Shown piece after piece: positions 53,471 to 62,416 of a stretch of 64,000 nt of DNA (the stretch's first letter is position 1; every line of letters begins with the position of its first letter). Made by a program: the position numbers and the translations under genes. The stretch comes from an uncultured Aquimarina sp. (GTDB lineage Bacteria; Bacteroidota; Bacteroidia; Flavobacteriales; Flavobacteriaceae): contig NZ_CANMQT010000005.1 of assembly GCF_947500065.1 (NCBI RefSeq), forward strand, positions 372,001 through 436,000, given 5' to 3'. The notes under the pieces were generated by a model. That model ran no database searches. It saw only the letters and a list, made by a program, of their open reading frames with translations, and was not told where the DNA came from.

Positions 53471-53926
53471 ATGAGAGAAAAAACAATTGATTATGCACTC
53501 CGTGCTACATGGATGGCTGTTGCCAAGATGTATAACGAAGAAGCAGGTAAAAAAGGTAGTACAATGGCAACGGGTTTTGCACTGATTAGCATTGATCCCG
53601 AAAATGGAACCCCATCTACCTCATTAGGCCCTAAAATGGGAATGGAAGCCACTAGTTTATCAAGAACTTTAAAAACCATGGAGGAAAAAGGATTAATCTT
53701 CAGGAAGAAAAATCCGCAAGACGGACGTGGTGTTTTAATATATCTAACTCCTTTCGGAGTAGAAATGAGAAATTTTTCAAAAGACGTAGTTTTTACATTT
53801 GATCATGCCGTAAGAAAGCAAGTTCCTCAGGAAAAACTAGATACTTTCTTAGAAGTATTTCAATTGATAAATGATCTTATTTCAACTAAGAAAATTTACA
53901 CAAAAAAAGAATCTATAAAATCTTAA
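53471..53926 (+). CDS. MarR-family regulator of the beta-oxidation genes
   Basis: 151 residues with a winged helix-turn-helix. The recognition region is MGMEATSLSRTLKTMEEKGLI and the wing KNPQDGRGVLIYLTPFG carries the DxR motif of MarR proteins. It is 17 bp upstream of fadN. MarR proteins bind palindromes as dimers and are released by ligands, here perhaps long-chain acyl-CoA (inference, by analogy to FadR-type control). The two palindromes at 51327 and 53417 are the likely sites. Confidence 0.85.
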   Translation: MREKTIDYALRATWMAVAKMYNEEAGKKGSTMATGFALISIDPENGTPSTSLGPKMGMEATSLSRTLKTMEEKGLIFRKKNPQDGRGVLIYLTPFGVEMRNFSKDVVFTFDHAVRKQVPQEKLDTFLEVFQLINDLISTKKIYTKKESIKS

Positions 53927-53943
53927 CAACCAGAAGTTAAAAA

Positions 53944-56349
53944 ATGAAAAGAGTCATTAAAAAAGTTGCAGTTGTCGGTTCAGGAATTATGGGTTCCGGT
54001 ATTGCATGTCATTTCGCTAATATCGGCGTCGAAGTACTATTATTAGATATAGTTCCTCGAGAATTAAACGACAAAGAAAAGGCAAAAGGCCTTACATTAG
54101 AGAACAAAGTAGTTCGTAACAGGTTAGTAAATGATTCACTGACTGCGGCTCTTAAATCTAAACCATCTCCAATCTATAGCCAAAAATTTGCTAATCGTAT
54201 CACTACCGGGAATATGGAAGATGATATAGCAAAAGTAGCTGATGTAGATTGGATTATTGAAGTTGTAGTAGAAAGACTAGATATTAAAAAAATAGTTTTC
54301 GAAAACTTAGAGAAACATAGAACTCCAGGAACATTAATTACTTCTAATACTTCTGGTATTCCTATCAAATTTATGAACGAAGGAAGAAGCGAAGATTTCC
54401 AGAAGCATTTCTGCGGAACTCACTTCTTTAACCCTGCACGATACTTAAAATTATTTGAAATTATCCCTGGACCAAATACTTCTACTGAAGTTCTTGAATT
54501 CCTTAATGGATATGGAGAACAGTTTTTAGGAAAAACTTCTGTAGTAGCTAAAGACACACCAGCTTTTATTGGTAATAGAATAGGTATCTTTAGTATTATG
54601 AGTTTATTCCATATGGTAAAAGATATGGGCTTGACTATTGAAGAAGTTGATAAACTATCTGGTCCTGTAATCGGACGACCTAAATCTGCTACTTTTCGTA
54701 CAGTTGATGTAGTAGGATTAGATACTTTAGTACATGTTGCTAACGGTATTGCTGACAATTGTCCTGATGACGAACGTCACGAATTATTTAAACTTCCTGC
54801 TTTCATCAATACAATGATGGAGAACAAATGGTTAGGAAGTAAAACCAAGCAAGGTTTTTATAAAAAGAATGTATCTGCAGAAGGAAAAAAAGAAATTCTT
54901 TCTCTTGACTTAGACACATTAGAATACAGAGCTGGTAAAAGAGCTTCCTTTGCTACTTTAGAAATGACTAAAACTATTGACAAGGTAGTAGATCGTTTTA
55001 AAGTATTAGTTGCAGGAAAAGATAGAGCTGGAGAATTTTATCGTAAAAGTTTTGCTGCATTATTCGCATATGTATCTAACCGTATTCCAGAAATCACAGA
55101 TGATCTTTATAAGATTGATGATGCAATGAAAGCTGGTTTTGGATGGGAACACGGACCATTCCAAATATGGGATGCTATAGGTGTAGAAAAAGGAATCGAA
55201 ATGATGAAAGCAGAAGGATATGAACCAGCTGCTTGGGTTAATGATATGACAGCTTCTGGAAGCACTTCTTTTTATACTGTAAAAAATGGAGCTACTAATT
55301 ACTACGACATTCCTAAAAAAGAACAGGTAAAAGTTCCGGGACAAGACGCATTTATCATTTTAGATAACATTCGTAAGTCTTCTGAAGTTTTCAAAAACAG
55401 CGGTGTTGTTGTAGAAGATATTGGTGATGGAATACTTAACGTAGAATTCCAAAGTAAGATGAACACCATTGGTGGAGATGTTCTTGCTGGATTAAATACA
55501 GCTATTGATATGGCTGAGAAAGATTTCCAAGGATTAGTTGTAGGTAATCAAGCTGCCAATTTCTCTGTAGGTGCCAATATTGGTATGATTTTTATGATGG
55601 CTGTAGAGCAAGAGTATGATGAATTGAATATGGCTATTAAATATTTCCAGGATTCTATGATGCGTATGCGTTATTCTTCGATCCCTACGATTGTTGCTCC
55701 TCACGGTATGGCTTTAGGTGGTGGATGTGAAATATCACTTCACGCTGATAAAGTAGTAGCTGCGGCAGAAACCTATATGGGATTAGTAGAATTCGGTGTA
55801 GGTGTGATTCCAGGTGGAGGTGGTTCCAAAGAAATGGCATTAAGAGCTTCAGATCTTTTCAAAAAAGATGATGTTGAGCTAAATGTACTTCAGGAACATT
55901 TCTTAACAATTGGTATGGCCAAAGTATCTACTTCTGCATATGAAGCTTTTGATACAAATTTACTTCAGAAAGGAAAAGATATTGTTGTTGTAAACAAAGA
56001 TCGTCAGATCGCTACTGCTAAAGCATATGCTAAATTAATGGCAGAACAAGGATATACGCAACCAGTAAGGCGAAAGGATGTAAAAGTACTTGGTAAACAA
56101 GCACTAGGAATGTTCTTAGTAGGTACAGATTCTATGGAAGCGAGTAAATATATTTCAGAACACGATCATAAAATAGCAAATAAGCTAGGATATGTAATGG
56201 CTGGAGGAGATTTATCTGAACCAACGCTAGTAACAGAACAATATTTATTAGATCTAGAGCGTGAAGCTTTCTTGTCTTTATGTACAGAACGCAAAACGCT
56301 AGAGCGTATAGAACATATGCTTAAGAAAGGTAAACCGTTACGTAACTAG
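53944..56349 (+). CDS. fadN: 3-hydroxyacyl-CoA dehydrogenase/enoyl-CoA hydratase (FadN type)
   Basis: 801 residues. The dehydrogenase comes first, with the NAD-binding VAVVGSGIMGSGIACHFAN (residues 9-27) and the HFFNPARYLKLFEIIPG block. The hydratase/isomerase (about 500-700) comes second, with HGMALGGGCEISLHADK and GVGVIPGGGGSKEMALRA. This order is that of B. subtilis FadN and is the reverse of E. coli FadB. It carries out the two middle steps of beta-oxidation, hydration and NAD-linked oxidation. It lies in an operon with the thiolase and acyl-CoA dehydrogenase genes. Confidence 0.93.
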   Translation: MKRVIKKVAVVGSGIMGSGIACHFANIGVEVLLLDIVPRELNDKEKAKGLTLENKVVRNRLVNDSLTAALKSKPSPIYSQKFANRITTGNMEDDIAKVADVDWIIEVVVERLDIKKIVFENLEKHRTPGTLITSNTSGIPIKFMNEGRSEDFQKHFCGTHFFNPARYLKLFEIIPGPNTSTEVLEFLNGYGEQFLGKTSVVAKDTPAFIGNRIGIFSIMSLFHMVKDMGLTIEEVDKLSGPVIGRPKSATFRTVDVVGLDTLVHVANGIADNCPDDERHELFKLPAFINTMMENKWLGSKTKQGFYKKNVSAEGKKEILSLDLDTLEYRAGKRASFATLEMTKTIDKVVDRFKVLVAGKDRAGEFYRKSFAALFAYVSNRIPEITDDLYKIDDAMKAGFGWEHGPFQIWDAIGVEKGIEMMKAEGYEPAAWVNDMTASGSTSFYTVKNGATNYYDIPKKEQVKVPGQDAFIILDNIRKSSEVFKNSGVVVEDIGDGILNVEFQSKMNTIGGDVLAGLNTAIDMAEKDFQGLVVGNQAANFSVGANIGMIFMMAVEQEYDELNMAIKYFQDSMMRMRYSSIPTIVAPHGMALGGGCEISLHADKVVAAAETYMGLVEFGVGVIPGGGGSKEMALRASDLFKKDDVELNVLQEHFLTIGMAKVSTSAYEAFDTNLLQKGKDIVVVNKDRQIATAKAYAKLMAEQGYTQPVRRKDVKVLGKQALGMFLVGTDSMEASKYISEHDHKIANKLGYVMAGGDLSEPTLVTEQYLLDLEREAFLSLCTERKTLERIEHMLKKGKPLRN

Positions 56350-56440
56350 TATTGAGTAATTAGATTACAGGATCGTTGGATTGTTAGACTATTAAATCCA
56401 ACTAATCTAAAAATCGAATAATCTAAAAAAATCTAAAGAA

Positions 56441-57631
56441 ATGAAAACCGCATATATAGTAAAAGCATATAGAACAGCCGTAGGAAAAGCACCTCGCGGA
56501 GTGTTCAGATTTAAAAGAACTGATGAGTTAGCAGCTGAGACTATTCAGCATATGATGAAAGAGCTACCTCAACTAGACAAAGATCGTATTGACGATGTAA
56601 TTGTTGGTAACGCAATGCCAGAAGGATCTCAAGGTTTAAACATGGCTCGTTTAATCTCATTAATGGGATTAGACTCTATCGATGTACCTGGTGTAACCGT
56701 AAATAGATTTTGTTCTTCAGGAATTGAAACAATTGGTATCGCTACGGCTAAGATACAAGCCGGAATGGCAGATTGTATTATAGCTGGTGGTGCAGAAAGT
56801 ATGAGTTCTGTTCCAATGACCGGTTATAAAACGGAACTGAATTATGATTTAGCAAAATCAGGTCATGAAGATTACTATTGGGGAATGGGAAATACTGCAG
56901 AAGCAGTTGCTCACCAATTCAATGTATCTCGTGAAGATCAAGATGAGTTTGCATATAATTCTCATATGAAAGCATTAAAAGCACAAGCTGAAAATCGCTT
57001 TCAGGATCAAATCGTTCCTATCAACGTAGAACAAATCTATGTGGATGAAAACGGAAAAAAAGCATCTAAATCTTATACAGTTACTAAAGACGAAGGACCT
57101 CGTGCAGGAACTAGTAAACAAGTATTGGGTAAGCTTAGACCTGTTTTTGAACTTGGAGGAAGTGTGACTGCCGGTAATTCTTCTCAGATGAGTGATGGTG
57201 CTGCTTTTGTAATGGTAATGAGCGAAGATATGGTGAAAGAACTAAATCTAGAACCTATCGCAAGACTTGTAAACTATGCCGCGGCTGGTGTAGAACCAAG
57301 AATTATGGGAATTGGACCAGTAAAAGCAATTCCTAAAGCATTAAAGCAAGCAGGATTAAAGCAAGATGATATTGAGTTAATTGAACTTAATGAAGCTTTT
57401 GCTTCTCAATCTCTGGCAGTAATGCGTGAATTAAACATCAATCAGGACATTGTTAATGTTAACGGTGGTGCGATTGCTTTAGGGCATCCACTTGGATGTA
57501 CAGGAGCTAAACTTTCTGTTCAGTTATTTGATGAAATGCGCAAACGTGATATGAAAGGAAAATACGGTATGGTAACTATGTGCGTAGGTACAGGTCAAGG
57601 AGCTGCCGGTATTTTTGAATTTTTGAATTAA
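56441..57631 (+). CDS. fadA: acetyl-CoA C-acyltransferase (thiolase)
   Basis: 396 residues. Catalytic Cys91 is in [12 protein letters not shown], the active His is in [15 protein letters not shown], and the second Cys is in [14 protein letters not shown], the full thiolase set. It cleaves 3-ketoacyl-CoA to acetyl-CoA and a shorter acyl-CoA. It is third in the operon, 91 bp after fadN and 33 bp before the acyl-CoA dehydrogenase. The length is normal. Confidence 0.94.
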   Translation: MKTAYIVKAYRTAVGKAPRGVFRFKRTDELAAETIQHMMKELPQLDKDRIDDVIVGNAMPEGSQGLNMARLISLMGLDSIDVPGVTVNRFCSSGIETIGIATAKIQAGMADCIIAGGAESMSSVPMTGYKTELNYDLAKSGHEDYYWGMGNTAEAVAHQFNVSREDQDEFAYNSHMKALKAQAENRFQDQIVPINVEQIYVDENGKKASKSYTVTKDEGPRAGTSKQVLGKLRPVFELGGSVTAGNSSQMSDGAAFVMVMSEDMVKELNLEPIARLVNYAAAGVEPRIMGIGPVKAIPKALKQAGLKQDDIELIELNEAFASQSLAVMRELNINQDIVNVNGGAIALGHPLGCTGAKLSVQLFDEMRKRDMKGKYGMVTMCVGTGQGAAGIFEFLN

Positions 57632-57664
57632 AAAAAATAGAATAAAGAAATAACACTAATAAAA

Positions 57665-59482
57665 ATGAGTACGGAAACTTTAAATAAAGATATTCTTAGA
57701 GGAGGACAGTTCCTTGTCAAAGAAACGAAGGCTGAAGATGTATTTACTCCTGAAGATTTTTCGGAAGAGCAAAGAATGATGCGTGATAGTACAAAAGAAT
57801 TTGTAGATCGTGAACTTTGGGCGCATTGGGAGAAATTTGAATCAAAAGATTATGCATATACTGAGCAATGTATGAAAAAAGCTGGTGAGCTTGGACTACT
57901 AGGTGTTGCTGTACCAGAAGCATATGATGGATTAGGAATGGGGTTTGTTTCTACAATGTTGGTATGTGATTATATTTCTGGTGCAACCGGATCTTTCAGT
58001 ACTGCTTTTGGAGCTCATACAGGAATTGGTACTATGCCAATCTCTTTATATGGTAATGAAGAACAAAAGAAAAAATACGTTTCTAAATTAGCCACTGGTG
58101 AGTGGATGGGAGCATATTGTTTAACAGAACCAGGTGCTGGATCAGATGCCAATTCTGGTAAAACTAAAGCTGTTTTATCTGATGACGGAACACATTATTT
58201 GATTTCTGGTCAGAAAATGTGGATCTCTAATGCTGGATTCTGTAATCTAATGATTGTTTTTGCTCGTATCGAGGATGATAAAAACATTACTGGATTTATC
58301 GTGGAATATGATCCAGAAAATGCTAATGGTATTGCATTAGGTGATGAAGAAAAGAAATTAGGTATTCACTCCTCTTCTACTCGTCAGGTGTTCTTTAGTG
58401 ACACTAAAGTTCCTGTAGAGAATATGTTATCAGAAAGAGGTAACGGATTTAAGATTGCGATGAATGCACTAAATGTTGGACGTATCAAATTAGCAGCTGC
58501 TTGTTTAGATGCACAACGTAGAGTAATTGGAGAAGCTACTAAATATGCTAATGAGCGTATTCAGTTTAAAACTCCAATTATGAATTTTGGAGCAATCAAA
58601 GCTAAGATTGCAGAGATGGCTACTAATACGTATGCTGATGAATCTGCAAGTTATCGTGCTGCAAAAAATATCGAAGATAGAATTGCTATCCGTCAAGAGG
58701 AAGGAAACACACATCAGGAAGCAGAGCTTAAAGGTGTAGAAGAATATGCTATAGAATGTTCTATTCTTAAAGTAGCTGTTTCTGAAGATGTACAGAATAC
58801 AGCAGATGAAGGATTACAAATATTTGGTGGTATGGGATTCTCTGCAGACACTCCTATGGAGTCTGCTTGGAGAGATGCTCGTATTGCACGTATCTATGAA
58901 GGTACTAATGAAATCAATCGTATGCTAGCAGTTGGTATGTTAGTAAAGAAAGCAATGAAAGGGCATTTAGATCTTTTAGGTCCTGCTATGAAAGTTGCTG
59001 ATGAACTAACAGGTATTCCTTCTTTTGACACTCCTGATTACTCTGCATTATTTGCAGAAGAAAAAGAGATTGTTGCAAGAATGAAAAAAGTATTTTTAAT
59101 GGTTGCTGGATCTGCAATGCAGAAATTCGGTCCTCAATTAGAAGAGCACCAACAATTATTGATGGCTGCTTCTGATATTTTGATTGAGATCTATATGGCG
59201 GAATCTGCAATTCTACGTACTGAGAAAAATGCAAAACGTTTCGGAGAAGATTCTCAAGAAACTCAGATTGCAATGTCGCAATTGTACTTATACAATGCAA
59301 TAGATATCGTTATCAAAAAAGGAAAAGAAGCCATCGTTTCTTTTGCTGAAGGTGATGAGCAACGTATGATGTTAATGGGACTTAAGCGTTTCACTAAATA
59401 TGCGAACCAACCAAATGTAGTAGCATTGAGAAATAAAATTGCTGATAAAGTATCTGCAGAAAACGGATACTGTTTTTCATAA
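57665..59482 (+). CDS. fadE: acyl-CoA dehydrogenase (FadE type)
   Basis: 605 residues. The flavin-binding AYCLTEPGAGSDANSGKTKA, the WISNAGFCNLMIVFA and the later RIYEGTNEINRMLAVGML are classic. The catalytic Glu is in the YEGTNEINR loop (Glu of YEGT). It begins beta-oxidation by forming the 2,3-double bond. It has a C-terminal extension of about 170 residues past the normal 380, as in B. subtilis FadE. The operon fadN-fadA-fadE therefore matches the Firmicutes-type order. Confidence 0.93.
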   Translation: MSTETLNKDILRGGQFLVKETKAEDVFTPEDFSEEQRMMRDSTKEFVDRELWAHWEKFESKDYAYTEQCMKKAGELGLLGVAVPEAYDGLGMGFVSTMLVCDYISGATGSFSTAFGAHTGIGTMPISLYGNEEQKKKYVSKLATGEWMGAYCLTEPGAGSDANSGKTKAVLSDDGTHYLISGQKMWISNAGFCNLMIVFARIEDDKNITGFIVEYDPENANGIALGDEEKKLGIHSSSTRQVFFSDTKVPVENMLSERGNGFKIAMNALNVGRIKLAAACLDAQRRVIGEATKYANERIQFKTPIMNFGAIKAKIAEMATNTYADESASYRAAKNIEDRIAIRQEEGNTHQEAELKGVEEYAIECSILKVAVSEDVQNTADEGLQIFGGMGFSADTPMESAWRDARIARIYEGTNEINRMLAVGMLVKKAMKGHLDLLGPAMKVADELTGIPSFDTPDYSALFAEEKEIVARMKKVFLMVAGSAMQKFGPQLEEHQQLLMAASDILIEIYMAESAILRTEKNAKRFGEDSQETQIAMSQLYLYNAIDIVIKKGKEAIVSFAEGDEQRMMLMGLKRFTKYANQPNVVALRNKIADKVSAENGYCFS

Positions 59483-59545
59483 GCAATAAGTATATGCCCT
59501 CTCTATGGCATTAAACTAGAGAGTTGTTTAATTTTGATTTAAGAG

Positions 59546-59572
59546 ACCGTCTTTCTGTTGGGGAAAGACGGT
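59546..59572 (+). terminator. terminator of the beta-oxidation operon
   Basis: Stem ACCGTCTTTC/GAAAGACGGT with a 7-nt loop, then a T-run of seven or more. Confidence 0.92.
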
Positions 59573-59734
59573 TTTTTTGTTTGCTATAATTTATCAAAAA
59601 GTTTCTTCCCATATAAAAGAAAAACTACCCTATAATCATTCAATAACATTAATTAAAATATTTAAAAAATAAAAAAGGGAGGAAAGGTATTTTTTTTATC
59701 TACTCCACTTTTATATCATAGAAAATACGTTCTT

Positions 59735-59783
59735 GTATACCTTTTGCTTACATAATATTTATTCTGTATACCTTTTGTTTACA
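59735..59783 (+). promoter_or_regulatory. pair of 18-bp direct repeats, set 1
   Basis: GTATACCTTTTGCTTACA at 59735-59752 and GTATACCTTTTGTTTACA at 59766-59783, one base different and 31 bp apart (about three helical turns). They lie 62 bp upstream of the small membrane protein gene at 59845. Similar repeats, in the minus orientation, lie upstream of the M57 gene (61792-61841). The layout suggests binding by a regulator that uses direct repeats, as LytTR proteins do (inference). Confidence 0.6.
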
Positions 59784-59844
59784 CTCTATTTTAGATCAAT
59801 TTCACATTTATCACGTTCTTAGAAGTACCCTAAAAAAGAATATT

Positions 59845-59958
59845 ATGAACATTGAAAAAATTTCTAAAATCACACAAATTATAGTTCCGATATTAACCGT
59901 TATTGTATTAATTATCTTGATCATACATCTAGTTACAATAAATGATGTATTATATTAA
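59845..59958 (+). CDS. 37-residue membrane protein
   Basis: Start MNIEKISKITQ, one hydrophobic helix (VPILTVIVLIILIIHLVTI, residues 14-32), end NDVLY. Too short for most gene callers. The upstream pair of direct repeats and an A/T-rich leader support expression. I do not know a family. Single-helix small proteins often modify a partner membrane protein. Confidence 0.5.
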   Translation: MNIEKISKITQIIVPILTVIVLIILIIHLVTINDVLY

Positions 59959-60080
59959 ACAACAATTTATTAAGACATATTCTAAATCCTTGATCAGCTA
60001 CTTTGTTATAAGCCCCAAAGTAATCTATAATAGCAATGCGAATATGCTCTTGGACACCAAACCAACCACCATCATTAACT
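59932..60080 (-). pseudogene. remnant of a sulfatase-modifying-factor-like domain
   Basis: A 48-codon open stretch reads VNDGGWFGVQEH, RIAIIDYFGAYNKV and DQGFRICLN. The order GGxWF, HxRIA, NKVADQGFRI is like the C-terminal part of formylglycine-generating/SUMF1-type domains (GGSWxxx, RxAxR, NxxGFRL). No upstream part of the domain is in frame, and stops flank it. It is a degraded end of a gene. Confidence 0.4.
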
Positions 60081-60143
60081 ACTAACTACTCTATATACCA
60101 ATAGAAATTTCTTTATCAATGTGCCAATCTTCACATCATTCTC

Positions 60144-60340
60144 TTATTCTAAAATATAATATTCTATCAAAGGAGTTTTCATCCAATCATAAACCCCTAC
60201 AAAATCATATCTTCCTCTTAGTTTCCCTTTATTGTAGTTAATAGTTTTATTCTCACCATTTACCAACTTTAATCACATATAACATACCAATATCATTCCA
60301 TAAAATTTCGAAATTATCTTCAAAACCGCTTTCAAGAAAT
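60144..60340 (-). pseudogene. remnant of a GH11 xylanase-like gene
   Basis: On the minus strand two pieces read like a family 11 xylanase: FEDNFEILWNDIGMLYV, then, after a stop, INYNKGKLRGRYDFVGVYD and WMKTPLIEYYILE. These resemble the GGxFxxxWxNxGNFVxG, GNxYLxxYGW and RNPLVEYYxVE motifs, where the Glu of EYY is catalytic. Stops break it and both ends are gone. The assignment rests on these short motifs only. Confidence 0.45.
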
Positions 60341-60379
60341 TAAACTATGATATACTAAAATAAGTTTAAGTCAGTGATA

Positions 60380-60511
60380 TTACTTATATAGAAGATAGGC
60401 AAAATCCAATCTATTTAGTTTTAATAAATGATGCATATTATAAGAAAGCTGAAGGTTATATGTTTCTAATATTTTAGATGCCTCAGGATCTTTAAAAGCA
60501 TAAATGTAGCT
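60380..60511 (-). pseudogene. unassigned open fragment in the decayed region
   Basis: A 43-codon frame without a start, with FKDPEASKILETYNLQLSYN and the end LNRLDFAYLLYK. Its composition is protein-like, but I cannot name a family. It may be another gene remnant next to those at 59.9-60.3 kb. From 59960 to 60780 no intact gene is seen. Confidence 0.3.
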
Positions 60512-60726
60512 TTACAAAGGTAAGGGCATATACCTAAAGAACCTCTAATTAATAACTCTAACAGAGGATTACAGTATTGCTAAAATAATTATCAAAATGT
60601 ATTGAATAAAAATAATATAAAACAATAAAGGTAGTGACCTAAAAGTACTACCCCTATTTAAAAGTTTTGTTCAATAAATCTATATCAATTAATTAGGTCG
60701 CTGTTTACTTTAATAAAATTGTACTT

Positions 60727-60757
60727 AAAAAAAGAGTTTGACTAATTAAAGTCAAAC
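60727..60757 (-). terminator. terminator of the M57 peptidase gene
   Basis: Stem GTTTGACT/AGTCAAAC (60736-60743, 60750-60757), followed on the minus strand by TCTTTTTTTAAG. Confidence 0.75.
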
Positions 60758-60791
60758 CCTAACAATAATTTTCTGAGATTTTTATTTATAG

Positions 60792-61692
60792 TTAATACAC
60801 CTTTCTAATAGCTCTTCTATCATTTCTATTAAAAATACTGGTGGTATTTCCTCCAGCACAAGCCTGCATTAAAGAGGTGGTATCGGCTCCTGTAGGAGAA
60901 CCATCTATATAAATGGCCCCCACTCCTGCTTGTCCTTCATTACCTCCTCTGATGCAACTCTCGCGAGTTGCAAAATCTGTATGTCTAAACCCTATGGCAT
61001 GTCCAATCTCATGAGCCATAATCTGCGCTAATTCGAACCTTTTGATATCTAATAAATTTATAGCTATACTATTAAGTCCAAAAAGAAGGAGCTGGATTAC
61101 CTCCTCTAGGAAATCCTTCTGACCTACCTAACACTATAGAACTAGTAATAGGATCAGGTTCTTCTGCGAAAACAGTTACTCTAATATCTATATTGCTAGC
61201 TGATTCTCCAGATCTTAATCTACGAAAACGTAGATCAGAATTAATATTATTGTATGCATTAATAGTACGATTAAGTGCTCCGTTACCCAGTGCTCCTAAC
61301 CCACTACCCGTAATATCAACAATAAGCGTTCTAGCCCTGCCTGACACATTCACCAAGTTATTGGTTCTGTAATGTTTCTGTGGATCTCCAGAATTATCAT
61401 ATTCTTCTGCGAGTTCATATATTTCTTTAAATGTTAGAAACATATCTTCTACAGCTACTACTTCTTTACCTTCATACATAGTCAGAAAAGCGTTTGTTGT
61501 ACTAAAATGTGCTGATTCTAATTTATCCAGAACATTTTTCGAGACTTCCTTTTTAGATAGAGACTGATGGTTTGATGCATTAGTATCATCTGGTTTACTA
61601 CAGGAAGCAATAATCATTACGCCTAGAAAGATTACAAAATGGATTTTTTTCACGAGTTTGATTTTTAAAATTAGATAAAAATGAGTTTTCAC
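60792..61692 (-). pseudogene. M57-type HEIGH metallopeptidase lipoprotein, frameshifted
   Basis: Two adjoining minus-strand frames form one gene. The first (61692 to 61072) gives a lipoprotein signal (MIIASCS) and a domain ending GFPRGGNPAPSF. The second (to 60792) gives the zinc site HEIGHAIGFRH and SLMQACAGG. A run of five A/T bases (61080-61084) causes the shift: with one base less the frame joins as PSFGLNSIAINLLDIKRFE, which then leads into LAQIMAHEIGHAIG. As it stands, the product stops before its zinc site and would be inactive. A GTG at 61653 (VKKIHFV) is a good alternative start. The family is a secreted metallopeptidase. Confidence 0.8.
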
Positions 61693-61791
61693 ACTGCGTA
61701 TAGTTTACACGAAGTAGTTCTTAAATAACTAAATCCCTTTAATTATTTCTTCGAAATTTATGAGGATTAAGGCTGAAAGACAGATATAACA

Positions 61792-61841
61792 GGTTGATAA
61801 AAGGTAAACAACATGAAATGATAGGTTAGCAAAAGGTATAC
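61792..61841 (-). promoter_or_regulatory. pair of 18-bp direct repeats, set 2
   Basis: Minus-strand GTATACCTTTTGCTAACC (61841-61824) and GTTTACCTTTTATCAACC (61809-61792), 32 bp apart, in the same orientation toward the M57 gene as set 1 is toward the 37-residue gene. Consensus of all four: GTwTACCTTTTrytwACm. Confidence 0.6.
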
Positions 61842-61951
61842 GCTTTTCACTTTACCATTTCAATACTTTTTCACTTTATAGTATAATGATAATATTTAAC
61901 CAAGATTCGATCTTAAGGATTCAAATCGAATAAATAATTTATTTATACAAT

Positions 61952-61982
61952 AAACTGCCTTTCTCTAACAGAAAGGCAGTTT
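61952..61982 (+). terminator. strong orphan terminator (possible small RNA end)
   Basis: A 13-bp perfect stem AAACTGCCTTTCT/AGAAAGGCAGTTT followed by TCTTTTTAT on the plus strand. No gene precedes it on that strand since the M57 gene start. A weak hairpin (ATTCGAT/ATCGAAT, about 61905-61931) lies just before. A short RNA from about 61880 is possible. Confidence 0.55.
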
Positions 61983-62416
61983 TCTTTTTATACCAACAAT
62001 TCGTAAACCTAGATAGCTACCTAAAATGACAAATGTATTTTAACTTGGATAATCGCAAAATTGTACCACTATAAACACATGATTCAAAACCACTAAAATT
62101 ACAATTATCATTTACCTCCCTTCTTATCGAAATATCAGCTAATAATCATCCTTTCTAACAACCGAGACTCTCCCAAAGGGTTTTATCAGATGATGCATTT
62201 GGGTTTACCTCTTTTAAGCAATATATAAGAATATAGATTATAAAGAGCAGAAAGTTTCTATGATTACATCAAAAACTATCAAGCTCCAAACCAAAAACAA
62301 ACCTCATTATTTTTCAACAAACCTTTTTCCAACTTTATGTCAAGTGCTATTTACAACTTATAGTAGACCTTAGTAGTGTTACGTAACAGTTTTCACTAAT
62401 TCATAAATTAATCACA
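61983..62416. other. gene-free spacer
   Basis: 434 bp between the orphan terminator and the next gene. I see no coding frame of note in either direction. A perfect palindrome TGTTACGTAACA lies at 62377-62388, 28 bp before ATG 62417, and could be an operator of the next gene. Confidence 0.5.

Noticed and set aside
60625..60655. Hairpin GGTAGT/ACTACC as a terminator
   Set aside because: The loop is long and no T-run follows on either strand.
61019..61084. Programmed frameshift in the M57 gene
   Set aside because: There is no slippery heptamer with a following pseudoknot, and a simple indel in a base run explains it.
62377..62388. Palindrome TGTTACGTAACA as a proven operator
   Set aside because: It is a single 12-bp copy in A/T-rich DNA with no known regulator; kept only as a note in the spacer entry.
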